NCBI RefSeq assembly: GCF_012849055.1
Contig: NZ_CP051677.1
Span: forward strand, 5,471,001 to 5,535,000
Source: Spirosoma rhododendri
GTDB lineage: Bacteria > Bacteroidota > Bacteroidia > Cytophagales > Spirosomataceae
Length of the DNA: 64,000 nucleotides
Reading direction: 5' to 3'
The notes below the pieces were generated by a model. That model was given only the letters and a program-made list of their open reading frames with translations. It did no database searches and was not told where the DNA came from. The position numbers and the translations under genes are program-made. Each line of letters begins with the position of its first letter. Position 1 is the first letter of the stretch. Shown one piece after another: positions 10,406 to 19,958 of this stretch.

Positions 10406-11212
10406 TCAGAAGGTCAGGCTATTGATCTGTTTTTGATTGACGTAATCGTACTGGTAGGTCGACATATCGCTACCCCGCTGCTCCACGACGCGGTAACCCC
10501 GGTAGGTAGTGCCCCAGCTACTGCCGAAGTGCGCGTCGAACAGCAGAGCCGCCTGCCCGTAGAAAATGCCCAGATCTTTGGTGTGATCGTGGCCGTGGAA
10601 CACCGCCCGGATAGTTGGAAAGTCGTTGAGCACCTTCACGATGTCGCCACAAACGTCGGTACCCTGCACGTTGTGAATAAACGGGATGTGCATAAACAGA
10701 AACACCGGCAGGTCGGCCCGCACGGTCGTCATGGCCTTACGAAGCCAGGCCGCATCGCCACACAGATATGCTCCCGTTTCGTCGGACGTGTCGAGCAGTA
10801 CCAGCGTCGCCTTCGGCAGTTCAACAACGTGATTGGTCGGGTAGCCCCAGAGCGCCTGCCACGTCGCCACGCTGACCTGATCGTGGTTGCCGCGCGTGAC
10901 ATAGTACGGCACCGGCAGCTTGTCGAGATACGCTTTCGTAGCGGGGAGCAGGCCCGAATTGCCCTGATGAATCAGATCGCCGTTAATAACGACGAAATCG
11001 AGCGGGCTGCTTTGGTGGCGGTTGGTCAGGGCGGTCAGCAGGTCGGTGTAGTATGTGTCCGACGGTGTGTTAGGTTCGCCATAGTGCCCATCGGAAGCCA
11101 CGGCAAAGCGCAGCGAGGGCGACACATCGGCGGGCTGGCACTGACTCAGCAGCCCGACCGAGGCACTACTGAGCGAAACTTGCAGGAAAGTACGGCGGTT
11201 GATAGCGAACAT
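10406..11212 (-). CDS. Calcineurin-like metallophosphoesterase, exported
   Basis: 268 residues from the ATG at 11212 (the longer frame needs a TTG). The N-terminus MFAINRRTFLQ followed by a hydrophobic stretch and LSQC suggests a Tat-type signal with a lipobox. Metal-binding motifs of the family are all present: SDGHYG, GDLIHQG, GNHD, FMHIPF and HGHDH. It hydrolyses phosphoesters with a dinuclear metal centre; the substrate is unknown. Only about 30 nt separates it from the downstream outer-membrane protein gene, so it may head that operon. Confidence 0.85.
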   Translation of the reverse strand: MFAINRRTFLQVSLSSASVGLLSQCQPADVSPSLRFAVASDGHYGEPNTPSDTYYTDLLTALTNRHQSSPLDFVVINGDLIHQGNSGLLPATKAYLDKLPVPYYVTRGNHDQVSVATWQALWGYPTNHVVELPKATLVLLDTSDETGAYLCGDAAWLRKAMTTVRADLPVFLFMHIPFIHNVQGTDVCGDIVKVLNDFPTIRAVFHGHDHTKDLGIFYGQAALLFDAHFGSSWGTTYRGYRVVEQRGSDMSTYQYDYVNQKQINSLTF

Positions 11213-11322
11213 ACAGCGGGTCAAGCCTATGTAACTGCTTATTGACCCGCATCAAAAGACGTATAACTACTTAAAAACAGCATTAATGCCGGGTTAAACA
11301 TTTGTTAATGACCAGCTACGAA

Positions 11323-11363
11323 AAAAGGCTACCCACTGCCCAACTGGCAATGAATAGCCTTTT
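11323..11363 (-). terminator. Intrinsic terminator for the ATPase transcript
   Basis: A 9-bp perfect arm pair (11323-11331 with 11355-11363) plus a partly paired TGCC/GGCA interior. Read on the minus strand it is followed by six T residues. It lies downstream of the 11490-13025 gene. Confidence 0.65.
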
Positions 11364-11489
11364 CAGAAACTAATACTATCGTGTTTTATCGCCTGTCGGA
11401 ACTACTTATCTTTCCCGAAGTCTGTGTCTTCACAGACCTCTGAACGTACCTCAGACTGGTGTAAGACTACCGACTAAGGCAACGTCCGA

Positions 11490-13025
11490 TTAGTACTGAT
11501 CGTCTTCGTCTTCTTCGTCGTCCTCTTTACCGAAATCTGATCCGGGGTTGAACATCGAGCCCAGCAGGTCTTTAAACGACTGCCCCGTATCCATCGCCTT
11601 CTTGCCGACCAGCGAATGTTCGGCCAGGCCGTGCAGCGCGAACTCCATCATGAACAGTTTTTCGCCTTTGCTCAGTCGTGGATGAAACGTATCGACCAGA
11701 TCATCCAGTCCGTCGATGGTTTTCAGCCGGGCTTCGTAATCGCGATTGCTCAGATCGTTCAGGATATCCATCGTGTTACTATCCCCAAACCAGTCGGTTA
11801 CTTTCCGGTACGGGTTGCCACGCTTGTCTTTCTTGGCTTTCTCCGGGTTCGGGAAATACTGCAAAAACTGGTTGCGGATGGCTTTACCGATCAGGTTCTG
11901 CGCCACGATCACCGGTCCTTCCACCTCACCCTCGTATACCAGCTCGACCTTGCCGCAGATGGCCGGGACTACGCCGTACAGGTCAGCGATACGTACCTGC
12001 GTTTCCTTCTCGTTGTTGAGCAGCGCCCGGCGTTCCGCCGATGACAGCAGGTTCTCATAGGCCGAGATCGTCATCCGGGCCGACACGCCCGACTTGGCGT
12101 CGACGTATTCGCTTTCGCGGGCTTCCAGCGCAATCTGCTCGATCAGGTCGGTAACGAGTTCGTTGGTTTTCACCATGCTCTTCTGCTCGTTTTTCACGAT
12201 GGCTTCCTGCATGGTGATCTTTTTCCCAATCTCGATTGACTTCGGGTAGTGGGTCACGATCTGCGAGTCGATCCGGTCTTTCAGCGGGGTTACAATACTA
12301 CCCCGGTTCGTATAGTCCTCGGGGTTAGCCGTAAACACAAACTGAATATCGAGCGGCAGGCGAAGTTTGAATCCACGAATCTGAATATCGCCCTCCTGCA
12401 AAATGTTGAACAGCGACACCTGAATCCGGGCCTGCAAGTCGGGCAATTCGTTGATAACAAAAATACACCGGTTCGAGCGCGGAATCAGACCGTAATGAAT
12501 GGTCCGTTCGTCGGAATACGGCAGTTTCAGCGTGGCAGCTTTGATCGGGTCGACGTCGCCCACGAGGTCGGCTACCGACACATCGGGGGTTGCCAGCTTT
12601 TCGGTGTACCGTTCGTCGCGGTGCATCCAGGCAATGGGTGTCTGATCGCCTTTTTCCGCAATCAGGTCGATCGCAAAGCGCGACAGCGGTTGCAGCGGAT
12701 CGTCGTTCAGTTCGGCTCCTGCCACTACCGGGATGTATTCGTCGAGCAGGCGAATCATCTGCCGGGCGATCCGGGTTTTAGCCTGCCCGCGCAACCCCAG
12801 CAAATTAATGTGGTGCATCGACAGAATAGCGCGTTCCACATCGGGAATGACCGTATCTTCATATCCCCATATCCCGGGGAAAACGACTTCTTTGGCCCGG
12901 ATGCGTTCAATCAGGTTGTCGCGCAGTTCCTGTTTGATGCTTCGCGACTGGTAACCAGCGGCTTTCAGCTCGCCAAGCGTAGTGATCTTTACTAAATTTG
13001 AGGCTTTCAGGCTTCTGTAGTTCAT
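11490..13025 (-). CDS. MoxR/magnesium-chelatase-like AAA ATPase
   Basis: 511 residues. Walker A is GLRGQAKT at residues 77-84. The Walker B region reads CIFVINELPDL, with Asn-Glu where DE is usual. FVFTANPEDYTNRGSIVTPLKDRI is a sensor-1/arginine-finger-type stretch close to BchI/ChlI magnesium chelatase subunits. The C-terminus is acidic (DFGKEDDEEDEDDQY). Such ATPases usually work with a VWA-domain partner to remodel metal-loading or other protein complexes; none is adjacent here. A role in chlorophyll synthesis is unlikely in this organism type. Confidence 0.85.
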   Translation of the reverse strand: MNYRSLKASNLVKITTLGELKAAGYQSRSIKQELRDNLIERIRAKEVVFPGIWGYEDTVIPDVERAILSMHHINLLGLRGQAKTRIARQMIRLLDEYIPVVAGAELNDDPLQPLSRFAIDLIAEKGDQTPIAWMHRDERYTEKLATPDVSVADLVGDVDPIKAATLKLPYSDERTIHYGLIPRSNRCIFVINELPDLQARIQVSLFNILQEGDIQIRGFKLRLPLDIQFVFTANPEDYTNRGSIVTPLKDRIDSQIVTHYPKSIEIGKKITMQEAIVKNEQKSMVKTNELVTDLIEQIALEARESEYVDAKSGVSARMTISAYENLLSSAERRALLNNEKETQVRIADLYGVVPAICGKVELVYEGEVEGPVIVAQNLIGKAIRNQFLQYFPNPEKAKKDKRGNPYRKVTDWFGDSNTMDILNDLSNRDYEARLKTIDGLDDLVDTFHPRLSKGEKLFMMEFALHGLAEHSLVGKKAMDTGQSFKDLLGSMFNPGSDFGKEDDEEDEDDQY

Positions 13026-13213
13026 TGGATGTAAGGCAGATAGGCAGTTGATTTTCCGGACTAAACGGGTGTCTGTGTAAGCGCCGTCGTGAGCCTGCGT
13101 CCGGTACTCATCCTGTATAAAAGCTAACAGGCTTTATCTGTAAATGGTTTTTGGACACTGAAATTGGCTACTTTTACTACTCATGCGCGGGGCAAAACCG
13201 TCCGTTGCTGTTT

Positions 13214-15016
13214 ATGAAATCAAGTTTACCCCGCTTATTCATCCTGTTCTTCGGCGCGCTGCTCGCTGCCTGCCGCATTCAGATGGCTCCGCCCGAATTA
13301 CTGCGGGCCACCCCGGATTCGGTGTTCGTTGGGCAGTCGATCGCCCTGTCGGGTAATCAGTTCGGCTCCCAGCCATCCGTTACGTTTTCGACCAGCAAAG
13401 ACGGATCGACAAGCGCCGGGCGGGTTGTCAACGCTACCGACAATACAATTCAGGTAACCGTACCACTGATTGCGCCGGGGCAAACAACCGTACGGGTGAG
13501 CAATAGTCAGGGCACGTCCGACCCGCTTCCAGTCACAATTCTCCAGCCCGCCCCTACCCTGACCACAATCGACCCGGCGAATGGGCTGCCCAACTCAGTA
13601 ATCGTGCTTACGGGGGCGTACCTCAACCAGATCAATACGGTTCGGTTTAATCAGCTGTCGGCCGTCATTCAGGACAGTACCGATACGAAGCTGACACTGC
13701 GGGTACCGTCGGGGATTCCGCGCGGCCAGACATTTATTGTTGTGGAGACGAAAGGCGGCTCCTTCACCGTGCCGTTCATTGTGGCGGGTACTCCGCAAAT
13801 CACGAGCCTGTCGACCCGGCAGGCCCGGCCGGGGACCGAACTCATCGTGCAGGGCGTAAATCTCAGCGATGGTGTCGTCAGCATCAACGGACTCGCAACC
13901 AACCGTGATCAGACCACGATTCAGGATAATCAGATCAAAACAATCATTCCCGACAATGCGACGTCGGGTAAGGTGACGGTGACGGTTTTTGAAAAACTGG
14001 TTGCGACCAGCGCCGACAGTCTGAAAATCATCCGGCCACCGGCCATTACTTCTGTCAGCACCCTCGACGGCATCGCGGGCGACCGTATTCAATTGGCGGG
14101 TGTCAACCTCGGCGACGTAACTGCGCTGACGTTCAACAGCGTACCGGCACCCTTCCGGGTGCTGTCGTCGTCGCTGCTGGAGACCACATTGCCCGCGCTG
14201 GGGCAGGCCGGAAATTACACCCTCGGCGTTAGCAGCGTTGGCGGTACAGCCCAGTTTTCGCAGCCGTTCGTCTACTACGTCGCGCCCAGCAACCTGTCGC
14301 TCAGCCCGGCTCGTATTGTCAACAACGCCAACCTGTCGATTACGGGCAACAGCGTGTACCGCATTACGGATGTACGAATCGGTACTCAGACGGTACCCAT
14401 CATCGGGCGTACGGAAGGCTCATCTGTGCAGGTCAGCATCCCGACCGGTATCGCCGGTGGGCTGGTTACGGTTGTCAACCGGGCCGGGCAGGCTACCACC
14501 AGCAGTCCGCTCGTGATCGTGCAGCGACCAACCGTTACCGACATCATTCCGCAGAAAGCGCGGCCCGGCGAGCGCATCGTCGTGCGGGGTACATATCTAC
14601 AGAACGCCCAGTTTTATTTCTTCAATTCCAGCACCCCAGCCGCCGAAGGGGGTCGCAACGAAGATAACGAACACTGGATTCTGGTTCCGACAGACGCGCA
14701 AAGCGGTTCTATCCGGGTCACCAACGCCACTGGCGAAGGGGCACAAACCGACGTATTTACCGTTATCCGCCCGGTTACGGTCACTGACTTTACGCCTAAA
14801 TCGACCAAAATTGGCGGTGAACTGATCGTGTCGGGGCAGAACCTTGCCAGCACAACAGCCGTACGCGTTAACGGCGGCACCCTGAACGCGCCGTTCCGGA
14901 TATCGGGTACCAGCCTGATTATCACGATCCCGACCGGCACCGTAACCGGGCAAATCTGCGTGATTAACGACGCGGGTACGACCTGTTCGTCAGCCAACTT
15001 CACACCAGCCAACTAA
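13214..15016 (+). CDS. IPT/TIG-repeat lipoprotein
   Basis: 600 residues from the ATG at 13214, chosen because it begins a signal peptide with lipobox LAAC (MKSSLPRLFILFFGALLAAC). The rest is a string of about seven IPT/TIG immunoglobulin-like repeats of roughly 80 residues, each with P-x-x-ARPGERIVVRGTYL-like starts (DSVFVGQSIALSGNQF, NGLPNSVIVLTGAYL, KARPGERIVVRGTYL, STKIGGELIVSGQNL). Likely outer-membrane-anchored adhesive or structural protein. No catalytic domain is seen. It ends in a strong terminator. Confidence 0.85.
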   Translation: MKSSLPRLFILFFGALLAACRIQMAPPELLRATPDSVFVGQSIALSGNQFGSQPSVTFSTSKDGSTSAGRVVNATDNTIQVTVPLIAPGQTTVRVSNSQGTSDPLPVTILQPAPTLTTIDPANGLPNSVIVLTGAYLNQINTVRFNQLSAVIQDSTDTKLTLRVPSGIPRGQTFIVVETKGGSFTVPFIVAGTPQITSLSTRQARPGTELIVQGVNLSDGVVSINGLATNRDQTTIQDNQIKTIIPDNATSGKVTVTVFEKLVATSADSLKIIRPPAITSVSTLDGIAGDRIQLAGVNLGDVTALTFNSVPAPFRVLSSSLLETTLPALGQAGNYTLGVSSVGGTAQFSQPFVYYVAPSNLSLSPARIVNNANLSITGNSVYRITDVRIGTQTVPIIGRTEGSSVQVSIPTGIAGGLVTVVNRAGQATTSSPLVIVQRPTVTDIIPQKARPGERIVVRGTYLQNAQFYFFNSSTPAAEGGRNEDNEHWILVPTDAQSGSIRVTNATGEGAQTDVFTVIRPVTVTDFTPKSTKIGGELIVSGQNLASTTAVRVNGGTLNAPFRISGTSLIITIPTGTVTGQICVINDAGTTCSSANFTPAN

Positions 15017-15029
15017 GTCATATCTCCAT

Positions 15030-15077
15030 AAAAAAGAAGGTCGCACTGAACTTGTGTTCAGTGCGACCTTCTTTTTT
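15030..15077 (+). terminator. Intrinsic terminator, bidirectional
   Basis: A perfect 22-bp stem (15030-15051 with 15056-15077) with loop TTGT. A-run on one side and T-run on the other. It lies between the convergent IPT/TIG and DUF892 genes. Confidence 0.9.
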
Positions 15078-15088
15078 GCGGATGATAG

Positions 15089-15730
15089 CTATATACCCAG
15101 CGTACCGCCCAGCGTGACGTTTTGATTCGGGTCATCGGGGTCGATCTGCGGGGCCCGGCTCTGATGATGGCTACCGGGCGTCTCCTCTTCCTTCGCCTGC
15201 TGATTGACGAACGACTCCGCCAGCACGGTCAATTTTTTATCAGCCGCTTTTTCTTCTTCCAGCGTCAGTGTCAGCAACTCCGCCGACTGATCGAAGCCTA
15301 GCACACGCGCCAGCGTCAGCAGCGACCCGTACGAGGCAATTTCGAGGTGCTCGATTTTCTGAGCCGCGATGATCAGGGCGGCATCACGCGTCAGCGAACC
15401 GTTTTCCGTATCATCGACAAAAAATTGGGCATCGTCAATCAACCCATCGACGGCTTTGTTTGTATGCTGTCCGGCGGCAATGCTCAGAATACGAAATATA
15501 TCTTCGAGCCGGGTGATCTGGGTGCGGGTTTCTTCCTGGTGGTGCAGGAATGCGTCCCGCACCTCATCGCTCGTGGCGGCACTGACCTGCTTACCTAATG
15601 AGTCGACGATCTTTTTCTCTACATAATAAACGCTCTTCAGTTCAGTGATGAACAAATCGCGTAGTCCCTCGTCAGCAGCCGAGTCATTGCCGCCGAAGAA
15701 GGCCGTTATTTGATCGGTTAGCGATGCCAT
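15089..15730 (-). CDS. DUF892 ferritin-like protein (YciE/YciF type)
   Basis: 213 residues from the ATG at 15730; the longer frame adds residues without family similarity. The body matches the YciF/DUF892 four-helix pattern: LRDLFITELKSVYYVEKKI, FLHHQEETRTQITRLEDIF, AAQKIEHLEIASYGSL and LTLEEEKAADKKL. The conserved Glu/His residues (E in LFITELK, HHQEET, KIEHLEIA, LEEEKAAD) fit a dimetal site. The C-terminal 35 residues are a polar tail. Family members are stress-induced; the function is not settled. Confidence 0.9.
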   Translation of the reverse strand: MASLTDQITAFFGGNDSAADEGLRDLFITELKSVYYVEKKIVDSLGKQVSAATSDEVRDAFLHHQEETRTQITRLEDIFRILSIAAGQHTNKAVDGLIDDAQFFVDDTENGSLTRDAALIIAAQKIEHLEIASYGSLLTLARVLGFDQSAELLTLTLEEEKAADKKLTVLAESFVNQQAKEEETPGSHHQSRAPQIDPDDPNQNVTLGGTLGI

Positions 15731-15908
15731 AATCAGTTTCAGTTTTATACAATCAGGGTATTCTTCATATATAGCTAGCAAATACCAATCCATCTACTGA
15801 CTATCAGTTTATTACGCCCGATCCATCACAAAAAGTGTATCTATTTTTCTACACCCTATCGTTTCGGTAATGCTATAAATCTACAGTGCCAAAATGCCCC
15901 AATTGTCA

Positions 15909-16916
15909 TCAGGGCACGACTGTAACGGAGAAGCTACAAGCTAGCGTATAATTCTGCCCTCCGTCCGACGACACCTGTAACAACCCGTTGTGTGTACCGG
16001 CCACTTTGGGCGTTCCCGTTCCCAGCAGGACAACCGTCTGCGGCTTGCCGACCTGCGCGGCTGTAAACGTCACGCTCCGGTTGACCATCGAAAACGTGTT
16101 GTCAGCATCGGGTGCGTAAACGATGCCAACAAAATCATACGTGCCAGCTACCTTCGGCGTAATCGTGATTGGCTTCTTGTTCGTATTGTCGAGCGGCTGA
16201 TTGACTTTGTAGGTGCCCGAAAGCGGGGCGCTACAGTCGATGTAGTTGTAAGCTGCGACGGTGAAACTGCACACCCGGTTTTCAACCGTCGTCGTAAACG
16301 AACTGACGCCCGCCGTTTGTGGCGTCCCATCGCCTACCAGCGTCACGGACTGCGGCTTACCAACCTGAGCCGCCGTGAACGTACCCGACGTTTTAAAACT
16401 GTACCCATTGGCGGTGTTTGTCGCGACGGTGTAAGGACCCGCTGACCCAGGCGTGATCGAAACCTGTTTGGTATTGTCGGTCGTCAGGCTGTTTGTTGCA
16501 ATGTAAATCCCGGTAGCGGCCGTGGTCGACTGGCAGTCGAGCGCGTTGATAACCGTCGGTCCGACGACGGGGCTGAGCCGTGTCCACTGAAAATTGGACC
16601 AGTAGTACAAACCCGGCGTCACGGCATAGGTACCGGTTGTGGTAGCCGTATTGAACACCATCATTCCGTCGGTCGGCTTTCCGGCAAGCGTCCAGACGGT
16701 GTAAGATGTCAGCGCGACGGTGGGCAACAATAGCCCTTTGTAGGAATTATCGGTGTAAGGGCCAGATTTGACTTCGAGGGCAGCCGCCGTGTTCAGGGTA
16801 TCTCTCGACGGAGCACCAATACGCAGTTGGGCAAGACAATCTGGCTGGAACAGGCAACCGACCACTAAGAGTAGCCAGCAGACGGGCCGGATCGCGAAGA
16901 AATAGACGTTCGTCAT
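15909..16916 (-). CDS. Secreted surface protein with two ~90-residue repeats
   Basis: 335 residues from the ATG at 16916; an upstream GTG/ATG would add a non-signal leader. A signal peptide ends near DCLAQ. Residues about 25-115 (NTAAALEVKSG...GLLLPTVALTS...GMMVFNTATT...GLYYWSNFQW) match a module common in Bacteroidota secreted proteins. Two repeats follow, each starting at a Cys (DCQSTTAATGIY, DCSAPLSGTYKV) and sharing FTAAQVGKPQ and a L-x-GxGTP-x-xAG stretch. No enzyme motif is seen. Confidence 0.7.
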   Translation of the reverse strand: MTNVYFFAIRPVCWLLLVVGCLFQPDCLAQLRIGAPSRDTLNTAAALEVKSGPYTDNSYKGLLLPTVALTSYTVWTLAGKPTDGMMVFNTATTTGTYAVTPGLYYWSNFQWTRLSPVVGPTVINALDCQSTTAATGIYIATNSLTTDNTKQVSITPGSAGPYTVATNTANGYSFKTSGTFTAAQVGKPQSVTLVGDGTPQTAGVSSFTTTVENRVCSFTVAAYNYIDCSAPLSGTYKVNQPLDNTNKKPITITPKVAGTYDFVGIVYAPDADNTFSMVNRSVTFTAAQVGKPQTVVLLGTGTPKVAGTHNGLLQVSSDGGQNYTLACSFSVTVVP

Positions 16917-17024
16917 GACGTTAGGGAGTTTATTTTCATAACTCCTACCAACTCCCATGCCTGACTATACTACACCGCCCAAATTGGAGTTAAAAAATTA
17001 TGATTTCGGGCACATAAAACGCAA

Positions 17025-17050
17025 AAAGCCCACCGGTGAGGGTGGGCTTT
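17025..17050 (-). terminator. Terminator after tRNA-Glu
   Basis: A 10-bp stem AAAGCCCACC (17025-17034) with GGTGGGCTTT (17041-17050). Read on the minus strand it ends in a short T-run, directly downstream of the tRNA. Confidence 0.75.
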
Positions 17051-17065
17051 GGCTTGATCGTTAGG

Positions 17066-17137
17066 TGACCGATACGGGAATCGAACCCGTGTTACCGCCG
17101 TGAAAGGGCGATGTCCTAACCGCTAGACGAATCGGCC
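17066..17137 (-). tRNA. tRNA-Glu (TTC anticodon)
   Basis: The minus strand reads GGCCGAT at the 5' acceptor arm, pairing with ATCGGTC at the 3' end, then discriminator A; CCA is not encoded. The D-arm has TCTAGCGGTTAGGA. The anticodon loop CTTTCAC carries TTC, which reads GAA/GAG. The T-arm is ACGGGTTCGATTCCCGT. All arms pair well. Length is 72 nt. Confidence 0.97.
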
Positions 17138-17310
17138 GTCTTTGTTAAAAGACCCACCCGGTTGCTGTTTCAGCTGCCGTGGTGGCGAATCGTGGTGCAA
17201 AGGTAGGGCGATGTTCTGATAATGCAACTATACCCCCCAAAATTTTTTCAAAAAAAGCGTTCTCAGTTGTTTTAAGCCTATTTTTGAGTGAGTTAGCTTT
17301 TCCCCTCTTC

Positions 17311-19896
17311 ATGAAAAAATTTTTCCTCGCGCTTAGTCTGCTCGGTCTGTTTACCGTTTGCCAGGCTCAGACCACTTCATCATCACCCACCGGCCAGCCA
17401 CCTACCCAACAGACAACCGGCGTTCAATCGCCTGAGCAATTTCTGGGCTATAAGGTCGGACAACATTTTACAACCCACCGCGAAGTTGTTGCTTACGCCG
17501 AACAGGTAGCCCGGCAACTGCCCAAACGCGTCCGGTTGATTCCGTACGGAAAAACCTACGAAGGCCGTCCGCTGGTGGTGGTGGCTATTGCCTCGGAAGC
17601 CAACCTGAACCGGCTCGACGACATTCGCACAAACAACCTCAAACGCATCGGGATGATGGACGGGCAGCCAACCGCTGGTTCGACACCCGCTATTGCCTGG
17701 CTCAGCTACAACGTTCACGGCAACGAAGCCGTCAGTTCGGAAGCGTTTATGGACGTGCTGTACCGCATGACGAATCTGTCGGACGCGGTGACGCAGAAGG
17801 TCATGAACAATGCCGTTGTACTGCTCGATCCCGGTCTAAACCCCGACGGCCACGACCGCTACGTGAACTGGTACAATCAGATGGTAGGCCAAACGCCTGA
17901 CCCGACGCCCTCGGCCCGCGAACACAACGAGCCCTGGCCTGGTGGCCGCTATACCCACTACCTGTTTGACCCGAACCGCGACTGGGCGTGGCAAACGCAG
18001 GAAACGACCCGGCAGCGCATGGCCCTGTACCAGCAGTGGATGCCGCACCTGCACGGTGACTTTCACGAAATGGGGGTCGAGAGCCCGTACTATTTTGCGC
18101 CCTCGGCCAAGCCGTACCACGAAGACATCACGCCCTTCCAGCGGCAGTTTCAGCAAATCATCGGGCAGTATTGCAGCCGTTATTTCGACAAAAACGGCTG
18201 GCTGTACTACACCCGCGAACGCTTCGACCTGTTCTACCCCAGTTACGGCGACACCTACCCAACCTACAACGGGGCTATCGGTATGACCTACGAGCAGGGC
18301 GGCAGCGGCCGGGCCGGACTGGCCATCCAACGGGCTGACGGCGACACGCTGACGCTGCGGCAGCGCATTGATCACCACGTCGCATCCAGCATTGCTACGC
18401 TCGAATCCGTCGCCGACCGCTCGGCCGATGTGGTAAAGGAGTTTGGGCAGTTTTTCGACAAGGCCCGTAATTCGCCGGTTGGCTCCTACAAAAGCTATAT
18501 CGTCAAAGCCAATAACGACCCCAGCCGGTTGAAGGCCCTGCAACAGTTGCTCGATAACAACAAAATCAGTTACGGCTACGCCGGGAAGTCGATGTCGGTG
18601 GGTGGGTTTAATTACATGAACCGGAAGACGGAGAAAAGCGTATCGGTGGGTGCGGGCGATCTGGTCATCAGTGCTTACCAGCCAAAATCGACGCTCCTGA
18701 AGATTCTGTTTGAACCCAATTCAACGCTGGAAGACTCAGCGACCTACGACATCACGGCCTGGTCGCTGCCCTACGCATTCGGCCTGCAAACGTACGGTCT
18801 GACAACCCGCCTGACACCCGGTACTGCTCCGGCAGCGGCCTCAGCAACCCCGGCAAGTGCGGGTAGCGGTTCCCCGTACGGCTACGTAATTCGGTGGCAA
18901 TCGATGCCGTCGGTGCAGATGCTGGCGGGCCTGCTGAAACAGAAAGTGCGGGTGCGGGTTGCCGAGAAAGCGTTTGAGCTGGAAAACAAAACCTACCCGA
19001 CCGGTACGCTGATCGTGACACGCGGCAACAACGAGCAGTTCGGCCCGCGACTGGACACCATTATCCGCGCCGAAGCCACCCGCACGGGAGCCGATATGAC
19101 GCCCGTACAGACCGGCTTCGTGGCCAAAGGATCAGACTTCGGTTCTGACTTTGTTACGGGCCTGAAAGCACCCCGCGTAGCGGTAGTATCGGGTGAAGGC
19201 AGTCAGCCGCCCGCCGTTGGTGAGGTCTGGCACTTCTTCGATCAGGAACTGAACTACCCGGTCACGATGCTGGACGGCAACGGCCTGGGTACCGTCGACT
19301 GGGGTAAGTTCGACGTGCTGGTTCTGCCGACGAACTACAACTACGGCCGCTTTCTCAACGACCGCGTACTGACGCAGGTGAAAGACTGGATTCGGGCCGG
19401 TGGTAAGCTGATCGCGATGGAACGGGCAGCGGCTTTTTTCGCGGGTAAAGACGGGTTCGACCTGAAAGAAAAGGCGGGCAGTACCGATAGCGCCAAAGAC
19501 CGCAAAGCCGTGGCAACCGACTCGCTGAAGATTTACGGCGACCGGGAGCGCGTCGCTATCTCCGACGAAACGCCGGGCAGCATCTACCGGGTCAACATCG
19601 ACACGACGCACCCGCTGGGCTTTGGCCTCGACAATGGGTACTACACGCTCGTTCAGAACGCCTACAACTTCGATTTTCTGAAGGAAGGCTGGAACGTCGG
19701 CTACCTCAAAAACGACAACTACGTGGCTGGTTTTGCCGGTCGCAATGCCAAAAACAAGCTGAAAAATACGCTGCTGATGGGCGTACAGAGCTTCGGTCGG
19801 GGCAACGTCGTTTACCTGGCCGATGATCCGCTGTTCCGGGGCTTCTGGTACGGCGGCAAGCTGCTGTTTGGCAACGCGATATTCATGGTCAACTAA
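17311..19896 (+). CDS. M14 zinc carboxypeptidase, secreted
   Basis: 861 residues from the ATG at 17311, which begins a signal peptide (MKKFFLALSLLGLFTVCQAQ); the frame runs further upstream but without sense. The M14 zinc ligands are H136 and E139 in NVHGNEAVSSE, with a third His at about 252 in HGDFHEMG. The likely catalytic Glu is about 328 in MTYEQGG. After the catalytic domain (to about 400) come about 450 residues including a segment like a glutamine-amidotransferase/DUF4350 fold (VLVLPTNYNYGRFL, WIRAGGKLIAMERAA). This fits large Bacteroidota M14 proteins. Periplasmic peptide hydrolysis is likely. Confidence 0.9.
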   Translation: MKKFFLALSLLGLFTVCQAQTTSSSPTGQPPTQQTTGVQSPEQFLGYKVGQHFTTHREVVAYAEQVARQLPKRVRLIPYGKTYEGRPLVVVAIASEANLNRLDDIRTNNLKRIGMMDGQPTAGSTPAIAWLSYNVHGNEAVSSEAFMDVLYRMTNLSDAVTQKVMNNAVVLLDPGLNPDGHDRYVNWYNQMVGQTPDPTPSAREHNEPWPGGRYTHYLFDPNRDWAWQTQETTRQRMALYQQWMPHLHGDFHEMGVESPYYFAPSAKPYHEDITPFQRQFQQIIGQYCSRYFDKNGWLYYTRERFDLFYPSYGDTYPTYNGAIGMTYEQGGSGRAGLAIQRADGDTLTLRQRIDHHVASSIATLESVADRSADVVKEFGQFFDKARNSPVGSYKSYIVKANNDPSRLKALQQLLDNNKISYGYAGKSMSVGGFNYMNRKTEKSVSVGAGDLVISAYQPKSTLLKILFEPNSTLEDSATYDITAWSLPYAFGLQTYGLTTRLTPGTAPAAASATPASAGSGSPYGYVIRWQSMPSVQMLAGLLKQKVRVRVAEKAFELENKTYPTGTLIVTRGNNEQFGPRLDTIIRAEATRTGADMTPVQTGFVAKGSDFGSDFVTGLKAPRVAVVSGEGSQPPAVGEVWHFFDQELNYPVTMLDGNGLGTVDWGKFDVLVLPTNYNYGRFLNDRVLTQVKDWIRAGGKLIAMERAAAFFAGKDGFDLKEKAGSTDSAKDRKAVATDSLKIYGDRERVAISDETPGSIYRVNIDTTHPLGFGLDNGYYTLVQNAYNFDFLKEGWNVGYLKNDNYVAGFAGRNAKNKLKNTLLMGVQSFGRGNVVYLADDPLFRGFWYGGKLLFGNAIFMVN

Positions 19897-19916
19897 CCAG
19901 TCGAAACAGATCAGAC

Positions 19917-19958
19917 AACCCCGATTGTACCGTTTGTCAACGCGGTACGATCGGGGTT
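19917..19958 (+). terminator. Bidirectional terminator
   Basis: Arms 19917-19932 and 19943-19958 form a 16-bp stem with one G-T pair. The T/A-rich flank follows on the plus strand. It separates the convergent carboxypeptidase and usher-like genes and overlaps the usher-like stop codon. Confidence 0.8.

Noticed and set aside
11420..11437. GTCTGTG-TCTT-CACAGAC hairpin as terminator
   Set aside because: A 7-bp stem without a following T-run; a better terminator lies at 11323-11363.
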